Positions 54,404 through 64,000 of a DNA stretch of 64,000 nt are shown here, piece by piece. The notes beneath the pieces were generated by a model. The model did no database searches, was not told where the DNA came from, and worked only from the letters and a program-made list of their open reading frames with translations. Both the position numbers and the translations under genes were made by a program. The stretch comes from Deinococcus betulae (lineage in GTDB: Bacteria > Deinococcota > Deinococci > Deinococcales > Deinococcaceae), in assembly GCF_020166395.1 (NCBI RefSeq), contig NZ_JAIQXU010000002.1:1-64000 (forward strand). The letters are read 5' to 3'. The stretch's first letter is position 1; every line of letters begins with the position of its first letter.

Positions 54404-55428
54404 ATGGCCGCTCCGAAAGCGTGACCGGGCCGCCATTGGTGGTCATCGGCGGCTCCGCTGGGGCACTGGGTGGCCTGTTGGACCTGGCGGGAGGGTTGCC
54501 GAATGACTTTCCGGCGGCCCTTTTGGTGGTCGTGCACATTCCTCCAGATCAGCCGAGTGTCCTGCCCGAATTGTTGAATCGGGCAGGACCTCTGCCCGCA
54601 AAGGCCGCCGAGGACGGCGAGCAGTTGCAGGGGGGGCACATCTACGTTGCGCCTCCAGACCATCACCTGCTGGCCCGGCACACCACCCTTCAACTCTCAC
54701 GTGGGCCGCGCGAGAACCGCTCCCGGCCGAGCATCGACGTGCTGTTTCGCTCGGCGGCCTACAGCTTTGGACCGCGCGCAGCGGGCCTCATCCTGTCCGG
54801 TATGCAGGACGACGGAACATCCGGCCTCTGGGCGATCAAGCAGTTCGGCGGAACGGCCATCGTCCAGCGCCCGGAGGAAGCCCAGTATCAGGACATGCCG
54901 CTCAGTGCCGTGCGGCAGGTTGAGGTGGACGACATCCTGCCCGTGCATGAGATCGCTTCCCGACTCGTTGCCTGGGCGGACACCCTGGGCACCAGAGAGG
55001 TGAAAGTCAGCGTGGATCAAACGGAACGCAGGCGTCTGGGCCTTGAACTGGGCATCGCGGGCGAGGAGGCTTCCTTTGAGGCGGGCATCTTGAATCATGG
55101 TCCGCTCTCGCCCTTTACCTGTCCGGAGTGCCACGGGGTGATGATGCAGATCAAGGAAGGTCGCCTCACCCGCTTTCGCTGCCACACCGGGCATGCCTTT
55201 ACCTCCGGCACGTTGATCTCCGGGGTACGTCAGATGGTGGAGGACTCGATGTGGTCCACCGTACGCGCGCTCGATGAGCAGGTAATGCTGCTGGCACACC
55301 TAGGCAAACACCTCCGGGAGGCCGGGCAGCCCGATGAAGCCGACCACTTGCATCAGGAGACCCAGGAAGCCACGGAACGCATGCGCTTGCTGCGCCGCGT
55401 CGCCCTGCGGCAGGAACCTCTAGCGTAA
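54400..55428 (+). CDS. cheB: CheB-type methylesterase with C-terminal zinc-ribbon-like domain
   Basis: 342 residues from GTG 54400, in a GTGA overlap with the kinase. Triad: Ser in VIGGSAGALGGL, His in VVVHIPPDQ, Asp in ILSGMQDDGTSGL. No receiver domain. The tail has FTCPECHGVMM and RFRCHTGHAFT, as in the gene at 48798, then helices. Translational coupling to the histidine kinase suggests that phosphorylation and ester removal act on a common partner. Confidence 0.9.
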   Translation: MNGRSESVTGPPLVVIGGSAGALGGLLDLAGGLPNDFPAALLVVVHIPPDQPSVLPELLNRAGPLPAKAAEDGEQLQGGHIYVAPPDHHLLARHTTLQLSRGPRENRSRPSIDVLFRSAAYSFGPRAAGLILSGMQDDGTSGLWAIKQFGGTAIVQRPEEAQYQDMPLSAVRQVEVDDILPVHEIASRLVAWADTLGTREVKVSVDQTERRRLGLELGIAGEEASFEAGILNHGPLSPFTCPECHGVMMQIKEGRLTRFRCHTGHAFTSGTLISGVRQMVEDSMWSTVRALDEQVMLLAHLGKHLREAGQPDEADHLHQETQEATERMRLLRRVALRQEPLA

Positions 55429-55516
55429 GGGTCTGAGCGTGAACCTTTGGCCAAGTGGGGGACCTGTTGGTGGACCACGGCTATCCAGGCGGCCACCCCT
55501 GTTGCTTGATCATCTG

Positions 55517-56361
55517 TTACTGGCGTCGCCTCCATTGCCGGACTTCCACGTCTGCGGTAGTGTCGTTCACTTCGGCGTAGCGCAGCGTGGTCTGGATATG
55601 CTGATGGCCCAGCCGCTTCCGGATGGTCGCCAAGCTGACCCTGCCGTTCATCAATTCGGTGGCGTGGCTGTGACGTAGTTGGTGCAGCGTGCAGGTCACG
55701 CCTGCACGCGCCGTATACCCCTGCCAGCGGCTTTGCACGCTCTGATACCGCAGCGGTCCGCCGCGCCCATTCTTCGTTGCCTGAAACAGCAATCCGTGGC
55801 CAGCGTCCGCAGGGTGCGCCGCAACGCGTTCACCAGCTTGGGGTCGTCCAGCAGCACCGTCCTTTTCCGTCCACCTTTGCCCAGCACCGTCAGGTGTTCG
55901 TCCCCCCTGGTCAGATCGAGGTCCTCCAGGTGGATGTTGAGCGCCTCCCCGATCCGCAGGCCCGTCTCGAAGACCAACCGGAACAGCAGGGCGTCCCGGG
56001 TCTGCTCTGAAGGAATGGCGGCGAAGATGCGTTCAACCTCGGCGCGTCGCAGGCCTCGCGGATGTAGAGGCGGGAGGCGTTGACGTTCCAGGTGCAGGGT
56101 GGGGTCCCGGTCCAGCAGGTCACGCTGCAAGGCCCAGCGGCAGAAACGCTCGAAGGTGGTCTGCTTGCGGCTCCGGGTGGCCGGGGCCCACTGCGGATGG
56201 GCCGCGAAGTACCGACCAAGCTGTTCTCCATCCAGACCCTGTTCCTGTAACCAAGCAATCAGGTGAATGAGGTCCGCGCGGTAAGCGCGGACCGTGTTCG
56301 GGCTGCGGGTCAGCTCGCTGAGGAAGCGCTGGCTTTGGTCCTGAAGGGTAGCAATATCCAT
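55517..56361 (-). pseudogene. Tyrosine recombinase, frameshifted
   Basis: The first frame (56361 to about 55790) gives an N-terminal SAM-like domain (SPNTVRAYRADLIHLIAWLQEQ), box I FETGLRIGEALNIHLEDLDL with the Arg, and VLGKGGRKRTV with the Lys. The last frame gives HQLRHSHATELM (H-x-x-R), IRKRLGHQHIQTTLRYAEV with the LGH His and the Tyr nucleophile. The two join by one missing base (or two extra) near 55785-55800 (TLRTLA then GHGLLFQATKNG). Without the frameshift all six catalytic residues would be present. It is divergent from the Tn3 transposase and may be its TnpI-like resolvase. Confidence 0.82.
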
Positions 56362-56444
56362 GTCGATTTCGATTCCCGCGATAAGTGTAGAACGAGGTGC
56401 ATGACCTGGGGAGCTTGGACTGGCTGTTCATCGAGGACTGGATT

Positions 56445-56467
56445 AGGAAATGCTGTGATAAGGGAAA
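56445..56467 (+). repeat. Imperfect direct repeat flanking tnpA, left copy
   Basis: AGGAAATG-CTGTGA-TAAG-GGAAA lies 15 bases before the tnpA start. A similar sequence begins at 59499, at the stop of tnpA, in the same orientation. Tn3 ends should be inverted, so these are not terminal repeats. Confidence 0.4.
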
Positions 56468-56482
56468 TTCCCGCAGGCTGCC

Positions 56483-59400
56483 ATGCCCGTTGAATTCCTG
56501 ACCGATGAGCAGGCCGCCCGTTACGGCCAGTTTGATGGTAATCCGACACCAGAGCAACTGGCCCAGTACTTCACCCTCAGCGAGCAGGATCACGCTTTGG
56601 TTGCCCAGCGCCGCCGCAAGCACAACACGCTGGGCTTTGAGGTACAACTCTGCACCTTGCGGTTTCTGGGCACCTTCCTGACCGATCCTCTTCGAGTGCC
56701 GCTCGTCGCGGTCAAGCACGTGGCCCAGCAACTCCGATTGCCCGTCAAAGTGTTCAGCAAATACGGTCGCCGCGAGGAGACCCGTGGAGAACATCAGCGC
56801 CTCATTCGTGACTATCTGGCCTACCAGACCTTCAATGGGTTTCAGGCGGTTCGTCTCATCCGCTGGCTGTTCGCCCAGCTGGCGTTGGGGAACCCACGCC
56901 CCATTGAGCTGTTTGACGGGGCCACCGCTTACTTGGAAAAGCACAGAATCATTCTGCCCGGCGTCACGGTGCTGGCCCGTTTGATCGCTCGGGTGCGCGA
57001 ACGGCACGCCGTTCGTACCTTTGAGGGACTGAGTCAGCGGCTGACAGACCACTAGATCGCCACGCTCGAAGACCTGCTGACCCTCCAAGAGGGACAGCGG
57101 CATACCCCACTCGAGGTGCTCCGCACGCCGCCCACCCGGGTGTCTGCACCGGCACTCTCAGATGCGCTAGCGCGAATCGAACAGGTTCGCGCGCTTGACA
57201 TCGCCAGCGTTGACCTCGCCGACGTGCCGGATGCACGCAAAGGCGTTCTGGTGAGGCACGCCCAGACGGTGCGAGTGCAGGTGATTGCCCGGATGGCCGC
57301 AGAGCGTCGTCAGGCGACGCTGCTGGTGTTTCTTCAGCATCTGGAACGAACCGCCACCGATGACGCCCTGGCGGTCTTCGACGCACTCATGGGCAAGCTA
57401 GCTACCACCGGCGAGGCCCGCCGCAAAGTCGATCGGTTGCGAACCCTGCGCGACCTCGATCATGCGGCGCTCCTCCTGAGGGCGGTCGCCAGCATCGTGA
57501 TGGATTCGGAGATTCCTGCACAGGGCATTCGTGAGGCGGTACGGACCTGCGTGAGTGAGCTGGATGTTCAGGACGCCATGGCCACAGTGGCGCTTCTGGC
57601 CAGTGAGGATGACGATCCGGCACCAGAAGCCCTGCTGGGCTCCTACACCACGGTGCGCAAATTCCTTCCCCGAATGCTCCACAGCATCACATTTGAAGGG
57701 ACACCCAGCGCCAAACCCCTGCTGGATGCCTGGGCCTTTCTGGGTCGCATAGAACAGGGCGGTCGGCCCAAACCTCGTTGGGCAGATGCACCACGCATGG
57801 TGGTGACACGAACCTGGGAAAGACGCGTCTTTCCCAGGTCCGGTGAGGTGAATCATCAGGCCTACACACTCTGTGTACTCGAACGGCTTCAGCACGCCCT
57901 CAGGCGCCGTGAGGTCTTCGTCACCTTGAGCGTGGCCCATGCTGACCCACGGGCTGAGCTCCTTCAAGGGGACGCCTGGCTGACCGCCAGAGACGATGTG
58001 GTGCGAGCTCTGAACCGCTCGGCTGAACCGGGGCCTGAATTAGAACGTCTGCGTGCCGAATTAGATATAGCTTACCGCGCCGTGGCGCAGGGCCTCCCAG
58101 GCAACGAGTCGTTGCAGCTCACCACCCAGGATGGGCATACGCGTTTGACCCTGACCACCAGTGACCCGCTGGAAGATACCGCGAGCCTAAACGGTTGCGG
58201 GCGGCGGTGGCCGCCCGCCTACCGACCGTCGATCTGGCCGAACTGCTGATAGAAATTCACCGGCTCACTGGGATGGCTGATGCATTCACCCACGTGGCCG
58301 ACGGTCGCGTGACCGCCCGTGATTTCGATTTCCCGCTGACCATCTGCGCGGTCTTACTCGCTCAGGCGTACAACATCGGTCTGAAAGCCGTGGCCCGGCC
58401 AGAGATTTCTGCCCTCACCCTGTCCCGGCTCTCCTGGGTACAGCAGAACTATGTGCGGGCGGATACCCTGGTGGCCGCGAATGCCCGTCTGGTGAACGCG
58501 CAACTGGATCCGCCCCTGGCCCAGATGTGGGGAGGTCGCGTCCGCCGACGGGCTACGGTTTGTGGTGCCGGTTCGCACGGTTCACGCGGGCTGGAATCGG
58601 AAGTACTTCGGCGCGCAGCGTGGCGTCACGTACTACAACTTCACCAGTGACCAATTCACGGGCTTCCACGGTATCGTCGTACCAGGCACCTTGAGCGATG
58701 GTTTGTACATTTTGGCGGGCCTGCTGGAACAGCAGACCCGCCTTGATCCTCGAGAAATCATGGCCGATACCATGGGTACAGCGACGTCGTGTTCGGACTG
58801 TTCGCCCTGCTTGGCTACAAGTTCAGTCCCCGGCTCGCCGAGCTGCCGGATCAGCGCTTCTGGCGACTGGACCGGGAAGCGGATTATGGGGCACTCAACG
58901 ACTTGGGCCGCCACCGCCTGAATGAGCGGTTGATCGCTACGCACTGGGAAGACATGTTACGGCTCGCAGGATCACTCAAGCTGGGCAAGATAGGAGCGAC
59001 AAGCGTGATGCGCACCTTGCGACGGGGAGGCGGTCTATCCGGCTTGGGGAAGGCTGTGGCCGAGTTGGGCCGGATTGAAAAGACCCTGTATCTGCTGCAA
59101 TACGTGGATAATGAGGCGTATCGGCAGCGGATTCTGCGGCAACTGAACCGGGGTGAACTGCGCCATAGCGTGGCGCGGGCGGTGTTCCATGGACGCAAGG
59201 GCGAGATTCGCCACAAGTACCCCGAAGGCATGGAAGATCAGCTAGGGGCCCTGGGGCTGGTAGTGAACGCCATCGTATTGTGGAACACCCGGTATATAGA
59301 GGCGGCGCTGACAGAGCTGCAACGCAAAGGGAAGATTGAGGACGAAGGCGACGTGGCGCGGCTGTCCCCCCTGCTCCACGAGCATGCTCAGATGCTCGGT

Positions 59401-59499
59401 AGATACGATTTCACCCTGCCTGAGGAGGTGGCTGGGGGCAAACTCCGGTGCCTGCGTGATCCAGACTCGCTCGAAGCGTATCTCGCACAAATTGATTGA
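56483..59499 (+). pseudogene. tnpA: Tn3-family transposase (TnpA), decayed
   Basis: The frames together cover a full-length Tn3 transposase of about 1000 residues. The N-terminus is the DUF4158-like part (TDEQAARYGQF to GLSQRLTDH), then a TAG in the same frame at 57053. The frame resumes (ATLEDLLTLQEG onward) to about 58190, shifts to a second frame (AVAARLPTVDLAELLIEIH, LTLSRLSWVQQNYV), a third (VHAGWNRKYFGAQRGVTYYNF, GTLSDGLYILAGLLEQ), and a last (FGLFALLGYKFSPRLAELPDQRFW to YLAQID). DDE residues of the C-terminal half fall in these pieces. One stop and three frameshifts make it inactive. Confidence 0.85.
57812..57839. repeat. 28-bp perfect palindrome inside tnpA
   Basis: The half-site ACCTGGGAAAGACG is followed directly by its exact reverse complement, with no spacer. 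It lies inside the coding frame of the decayed transposase. Confidence 0.7.
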
Positions 59500-59525
59500 G
59501 GAAATGCCCTGTGAGAAGAGGAAAA
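59499..59525 (+). repeat. Imperfect direct repeat flanking tnpA, right copy
   Basis: AGGAAATG-CC-CTGTGA-GAAG-A-GGAAAA, starting at the last base of the tnpA stop. Compare 56445-56467. Confidence 0.4.
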
Positions 59526-60004
59526 TCAGTCAAGTGCAGGGTCTAAACGCCGATTCCTGTTCCACTTCTCGCGTCAAGCCTCACAAGGCACATGGCCCGG
59601 ACAGGCTGAGCGCAGACCTGACTGTGTGAGCTCGTAGAGAGCAGCCAAGTACTGAAGCCTTGCCGTCAACGTCCGCAGAAGCCCGAGCCAAGCTCGTGAA
59701 TGCAGCGCTTTTGACTGGGAGAACACAGGATAAAACCCTTTGTAGCTCTGGGATGTGCAGACCTATAAAGCCTATCTCCCCATATCTGAACGGGGTTAAT
59801 GAGCAGCTGGTGGGTGATGCTATTCCCCATCTATTCGGCGGACTCCCAGAGTCAAACCCTATGCCTTGGCGCCCTCACTACTCCCTGTTCTCATCGTCGC
59901 AGACGACCCTCCTGAGCAACCGGTCGCCATTCATCCTATGTCCACAAAACTGAATTTATGAGGCAAGATGAGGGCACAGCAGCCCCACTTTAAGGAGTGA
60001 TCTT
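59526..60004. other. Gene-free region
   Basis: About 480 bases between the transposase remnant and the acyltransferase. One 97-codon frame is open but shows no protein-like features. Probably part of the decayed element plus the acyltransferase promoter; I found no Tn3 terminal repeat here. Confidence 0.4.
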
Positions 60005-61198
60005 ATGTCTCGTCTCCTTCAGGTATCACACGGCAGCGCCGCACCCACACGCCATATTGCGTCCCTTGATGCCCTCCGGGGCCTGGCCGCTTTAGCGGTG
60101 GTGTTCTTTCATCTCTCACTGATTGCACAGCAAAGTCTGGATTCTCATCAGCAAGGACTACAGACAGCGTTGCAAACGCTTCGCCTGACCCCCCTGTTTG
60201 TCTTTTTTGCCGGGTCCGAATCCGTACTGGTGTTTTTTATCCTCAGCGGGTTTGTGCTGTACCTGATGCTCAGTGGCCGGGCCATGCCGTACACAGTTTA
60301 TGTTCGGCGCCGGCTGCTGCGCCTGTATCCGCCGTACCTCGTGGCGGTGCTGATCAGTGTGGTGCTGGTTGGGCTGCTTGGGGGTCACCACGCCCCAGGC
60401 TTTGGCAGCTGGGTCAACAGCGTGTGGCAACGGCCGCCGGACTTCATCACCTTGCTGCACCACGTCCTGGTGATTGGCAATCCAGACACCGAGCCGTACA
60501 ACTTCGTGCTGTGGTCTCTGGTGCAGGAAATGCAGATCAGCCTGATCTTCCCTCTGCTGTACGCTGCAGTACTGCGGTTTAAACCTGCCGGGGTGCTGGC
60601 GGGCTGCCTGTGCCTCAGCGTCCTTGCCAACGTTCTGGCCCTCATCCTGGCCCACACGTCACCAGCGCTGGCGTACCTACTCACCCCTTACCTCGACTCT
60701 CTGCATTACCTGATCTTCTTCGCTGCTGGCGCCCTGATGGCCCGGCGCAGCGCCACTCTGGGCCGCTGGTACGGCGCCCTGTCCATCTGGCGCAAACTGC
60801 TGCTGATTGCTGGAGGGCTGGCCTGCTATACCTACGGCCACCTGCTCATGGTTCACTTTGGTATCGCGTCCCGCATCGGGGATCTGCTGATCCTGCCCGG
60901 CGCCTTCATGCTGGTGCTGCTGTTTTCGCACTCACAACGGGTCATTCAGCTGTCCCAGCACCCCGCGCCGCAGTTTCTGGGCCGCATCTCCTACAGCCTG
61001 TACCTGTACCACGGCGTCATCCTGCTGGCGGTGGTGTTCGGCCTGGGCCGTCACCTCGCCCTGGTGCCGTTGCTGCTGCTGGCGCTGATCCTGATTTTTC
61101 CTGTGTGTACCCTCGCTTACTCCGCCGTTGAACAGCCGGCTATTCAGTGGAGCCGACGGGGCGCCCGGCGGTCAGTGGTTCCGCCTGCCTCTAATTAA
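60005..61198 (+). CDS. Membrane acyltransferase (acyltransferase 3 / OafA family)
   Basis: 397 residues with about ten hydrophobic segments. The N-terminus ASLDALRGLAALAVVFFHLSL carries the family motif (L-D-x-L-R-G and the helix His). Further signs are SGFVLYLML followed by RRRLLRLYPPYL, and FLGRISYSLYLYHGVI near the end. These proteins transfer acyl groups, often acetyl, to sugars of surface polymers or antibiotics. AAGGAG lies eight bases before the ATG. It stands alone; no glycosyltransferase is seen in the window. Confidence 0.88.
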   Translation: MSRLLQVSHGSAAPTRHIASLDALRGLAALAVVFFHLSLIAQQSLDSHQQGLQTALQTLRLTPLFVFFAGSESVLVFFILSGFVLYLMLSGRAMPYTVYVRRRLLRLYPPYLVAVLISVVLVGLLGGHHAPGFGSWVNSVWQRPPDFITLLHHVLVIGNPDTEPYNFVLWSLVQEMQISLIFPLLYAAVLRFKPAGVLAGCLCLSVLANVLALILAHTSPALAYLLTPYLDSLHYLIFFAAGALMARRSATLGRWYGALSIWRKLLLIAGGLACYTYGHLLMVHFGIASRIGDLLILPGAFMLVLLFSHSQRVIQLSQHPAPQFLGRISYSLYLYHGVILLAVVFGLGRHLALVPLLLLALILIFPVCTLAYSAVEQPAIQWSRRGARRSVVPPASN

Positions 61199-61457
61199 GG
61201 AGGTCACCGCTGTTCTGTTCATACATCAACCGCAGCGGGCTGCGAGAAAGAGCCCTGGACGAGGCAGAAGAGGCTCTAGCGCTTCCCAGATTTGGTGGCC
61301 TAATTCTCTCTAGCCCTACCCCCCGGCGTCTGGTCGGTGCAGTGAATGACCGTTGACCAGCTCACCCAGACCAGCGCAGGCCGTACCTTAAAGAAACAGA
61401 GATTGACTGCCTGCCAGGCTTCTCGCTCATCAGGGCCAGCTGTTAAAGGTGCCAACC

Positions 61458-62423
61458 ATGGAACACGACGTCAGTCCCTCTTCACTGGGTTCAGCCCAGC
61501 TTCCAGACCTCGCGCCGCCGCTGGCGGCTCTGCCCTCTTCCCCACTGACCCGGCTGCTCAATAGCCTGGCGGTGCGGCCGGGCCTGGCGCGGGGCCTGTC
61601 GGACGGCCTAATTGTGCTGACGGTCTGTCTTGGTGGTCTTGGGGCACTCATTGGATTTCAGAAACTGTCGTCGGTTCAGCGCCCACCTCTGGCTGGGATG
61701 GCCGAACTGCGCGCGCAGCTGCTGGCCTTGCCACCAGAGCTCGACACCGCACAGGACACCACAGCCAGTGTGTCCGCGCCTGGCGTATCCCTGCTGGTGT
61801 CTTCGGGGGCGGTGGACCGGTCACCAGACCGGGTGAAGGTCAGCACGCCCCGCCCTGAGCCACGCCCCAAAACGGCTGTTCACGTCAACCAGGCGGGCGT
61901 CCGGGCCGCCACCCCCAACACTCCGCTGGCCAAGCCCATGACTGGCGAGGCCAGGACCGTCATCCTGCGCCTGACCCGCGTGGCCGGGTTCATCATTCCC
62001 GAGGCGGTGCTGGAACGGCCCACTGGGACAACCGACGTGGCGCGGATGATGGCCACTGTCGGCAGAACCGTCCCCGCGCGCACCCTGCTGGCCCTGCAAA
62101 ATGCGCCGTCTGACCCACAGGTGATTGCCAACCTGACCCAGCAGCTCCGCAGCCCTGTGTCCCCAGTGCCCGCCCCACCCCCGGTGCAGGCAAGACCAGC
62201 CGCCGCTGCGGCGCCCCGGCCCACGCCACAGCCGAGTGTCTCCAAGGTGCCGGAGTCGGCCGCCGACCTGGTGCAGGTGCCCCAGAAGATCCCCACCGTG
62301 ATTCTCAGCACCGCCTCCGCCACGCCCGCGCAGCTGGAAGTCATCCTGAATGACCCCCTGCCCGTCAACTGGCTTCAGGCCATGACCGAGCAGGCGGTTA
62401 CGCCACTAACTCCAAGGAATTGA
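61458..62423 (+). CDS. Single-span envelope protein, unknown function
   Basis: 321 residues from ATG 61458 with AAAGGTG six bases upstream (GTG 61449 also in frame). A hydrophobic helix at about 52-70 (SDGLIVLTVCLGGLGALIGF) follows a cytosolic-looking start. The rest is outside or periplasmic, with a low-complexity Pro/Ala stretch (about 235-265: PAPPPVQARPAAAAAPRP). No known domain. It could be a divisome or secretion accessory by shape, but this is a guess. Confidence 0.6.
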   Translation: MEHDVSPSSLGSAQLPDLAPPLAALPSSPLTRLLNSLAVRPGLARGLSDGLIVLTVCLGGLGALIGFQKLSSVQRPPLAGMAELRAQLLALPPELDTAQDTTASVSAPGVSLLVSSGAVDRSPDRVKVSTPRPEPRPKTAVHVNQAGVRAATPNTPLAKPMTGEARTVILRLTRVAGFIIPEAVLERPTGTTDVARMMATVGRTVPARTLLALQNAPSDPQVIANLTQQLRSPVSPVPAPPPVQARPAAAAAPRPTPQPSVSKVPESAADLVQVPQKIPTVILSTASATPAQLEVILNDPLPVNWLQAMTEQAVTPLTPRN

Positions 62424-62970
62424 AGCGAACAACAGAGCGGGTGCTGTAGCGTGGTACAGGCGCTGATGAGACCGGCGCGGGGGCACAGGCAAGGTCAGTT
62501 CAAGATCCCTTTGCGCTCATTCCTGGCTTCGGAGGTTGCTCTGCTGCTCATCACCTGTGGGGAAGGTGCCATCAGAATCCCGAGGCTAGAGGCACAGCTG
62601 CCCTCTGAACGTCTTGAGCTTTGAATCGCCATCGAAAGAAGGCCCTGGCGGCTCCGGGCTCGCCGTGGAGCGCTGCTTCAGTGGCACGGCAAGCTGCTGA
62701 CATTGAGGGCTGGTGAACCACACATTTTTTGGATCAGGGTTTCCGAGCCTCTCCATTAGCAGCAAGAACTTTTCACGCAGATGAGGAGCAGTGCTCTTCG
62801 GCAGCGCATCACCAGACCTTGCGTTCTTTTCGGTTCAACCCAGGATTCAGTGGGGCCTCTGGCCGCGGCCTTCTTGTTGACACTGCCCACCCCAGTCTCT
62901 CCGGCCATCCACACCCTTTTCCCTCATCAAAACCAGCGCCAGCACGCGCTGGATCTATACTGCTGGCGAT
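62424..62970. other. Gene-free region
   Basis: About 547 bases with no credible ORF. I see no clear hairpin or promoter. The start region of the downstream sensor gene has no strong ribosome site. Confidence 0.4.
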
Positions 62971-64000
62971 ATGAGTGAGGCCTTTGCCGACACCACGCCC
63001 CGCATCCTGCAGCACCTCACCGAAACCCTGGCGGCGGCCCGCACCCAGACGGCTGTTCTGGAAGCCGCTCTGAACCCCACGATCACAGCGCTGGGGGCCA
63101 TGTCAGGCGCCGTTCTTCTGCTTGATTCTAAGACCCAGGAGTTGACGGTGCGGGCCGCGCAGGGACTGGCCGCCCGCACCCTCTGGCAGGACGGCCCACT
63201 CACCCCGGGCACCCCAGTTGGCGACGCCATCATCCAGCGACAGGCCCTGTACTTCGAGCATCCCGGTGACCTCAAGAACGCCTATCCGCACCTTGAAGAC
63301 CAGACGGGCGGGCTGCCCGCTGCCGCGACCGCCATCCTGCCTCTTTCGCTGGATGAGCAGGTGCTGGGTGTTCTTCTTCTGGATTTCAGGGAACCGCATC
63401 AGTTCACCGCCGACGAGCAGCGCTTTCTGAGTACCATTGCCGCGCAGACTGCGCTGGGTCTGGACCGGGCCACCTTGCTGGAGCGCCTTGACGGCGAGGG
63501 CGCCCGGCGTCAACTTCAGGCCCGCACACAGGAACTTGAAGCGGACCGGGCCTTTCTCAGCACCACGCTGAACAGCCTGGGTGAGGCCATCATCGTGTGC
63601 GATGCGCAGGGCCGCCTCGTCCGTTTTGCGGGCCTGGCCGCCGAGATGCATGGGCAGGACGCCGAGCCGATTGACCCCGAGCAGTGGGCCTCCCAGTACA
63701 ACCTCTACCTAGCGGACTGTTCCCGGCCCCTGACCCTGGCCGAGGTGCCGCTTTACCGGGCCTGGCAGGGCGAAGAGGTCCAGAACGTCGAATTCGCCAT
63801 CTGCCGGCCTGACCACCCGCCCCGGTACGTCGTCGCCAATGGGCAGCCGCTCTTCACGCCTGACGGCCGCCCCAACGGAGCCGTGGTCGCCCAGCGGGAC
63901 ATCACCACCCTGCATGTTCAGTCCCAGCAACTCAGCGAGCGCACCACCGAACTGGAACGGCAACGGGCCGCGCTGCGGGCTGAACAGGCCGCTTCACGGG
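62971..64000 (+). CDS. GAF-PAS sensor protein, 3' end beyond the window
   Basis: The ATG at 62971 opens a frame that stays open for 343 codons to the end of the window. Residues about 10-175 form a GAF domain (LGAMSGAVLLLDSKTQELTVRAAQGL, AILPLSLDEQVLGVLLLDF, FLSTIAAQTALGLDRA). After a coiled coil comes a PAS-like domain (FLSTTLNSLGEAIIVCDAQGRLVRF, PDGRPNGAVVAQRDIT), then a second coiled coil (QLSERTTELERQRAALRAEQ). The catalytic or output domain lies outside; a histidine kinase or a GGDEF enzyme is most likely. Confidence 0.8.
   Translation, partial: MSEAFADTTPRILQHLTETLAAARTQTAVLEAALNPTITALGAMSGAVLLLDSKTQELTVRAAQGLAARTLWQDGPLTPGTPVGDAIIQRQALYFEHPGDLKNAYPHLEDQTGGLPAAATAILPLSLDEQVLGVLLLDFREPHQFTADEQRFLSTIAAQTALGLDRATLLERLDGEGARRQLQARTQELEADRAFLSTTLNSLGEAIIVCDAQGRLVRFAGLAAEMHGQDAEPIDPEQWASQYNLYLADCSRPLTLAEVPLYRAWQGEEVQNVEFAICRPDHPPRYVVANGQPLFTPDGRPNGAVVAQRDITTLHVQSQQLSERTTELERQRAALRAEQAASR

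Noticed and set aside
56408..56445. GGGGAGC-starting stretch upstream of tnpA as a Tn3 left terminal repeat
   Set aside because: No matching inverted copy was found downstream of the transposase remnant.
59660..59953. 97-codon ORF between the transposase remnant and the acyltransferase
   Set aside because: No ribosome site, no recognisable motif, and low-complexity composition.

Overview
The window is high-GC bacterial DNA, most likely from a Deinococcus-type organism. This is inferred from three things: the tellurium-resistance (Ter) stress cluster with its nucleotide-like biosynthetic module, several BTAD-type regulators, and frequent GTG starts with 4-base gene overlaps. I ran no database search, so family names come from motifs read in the translations. 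No rRNA, tRNA or CRISPR array was recognised.

Layout. (1) 150-4992, minus strand: a complete type II CBASS anti-phage operon, in transcription order CD-NTase, Cap2 (E2-E1 conjugase), Cap3 (JAMM peptidase), Cap5 (HNH-SAVED nuclease) and a small overlapping accessory ORF. (2) 5404-8892: a possible extension of the defence region, with a NERD-helicase coupled to a small helix-turn-helix protein, a DUF3892 gene interrupted by an in-frame TGA exactly where a Cys is expected, and a small WYL-like protein. (3) 9073-11470: a tiny secreted peptide gene divergent from a TPR-BTAD regulator that carries a +1 frameshift, then a 43-residue membrane peptide gene preceded by a perfect hairpin. (4) 12166-16258: five genes or gene pieces of one diverged tyrosine-recombinase-like family, with an 18-bp inverted repeat framing 246 bp in front of one copy. 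A BTAD-ATPase regulator appears cut short at the edge of this block. (5) 18290-27903: a second BTAD-ATPase regulator and secreted or lipoproteins, including a GH18 chitinase, plus a 130-bp MITE-like element. (6) 27950-30874: a PAS-GGDEF-EAL protein.

(7) 31152-46425: the Ter system. It contains a TerD-AIM24 fusion, TerD paralogues, tandem-TerD and TerD-VWA proteins, TerB, a DUF475/TerC-like membrane protein, an AIM24 protein, and five biosynthetic genes (ATP-grasp, two PRTase-type proteins, HAD phosphatase, CitE/HpcH-like lyase). Two good intrinsic terminators divide it into transcription units. (8) 48494-55428: a CheB/CheR/histidine-kinase module with no visible CheA, CheY or receptor. (9) 55517-59499: a decayed Tn3-family transposase next to a frameshifted tyrosine recombinase. 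(10) 60005-64000: an acyltransferase, an envelope-like hypothetical protein, and a GAF/PAS sensor running off the end.

The window joins defence, envelope-stress and signalling functions with clear signs of mobile-element traffic. The best candidates for undescribed biology are the degenerate recombinase-like family with its inverted repeat, the divergent peptide/TPR-regulator pair, and the UGA-interrupted DUF3892 gene.
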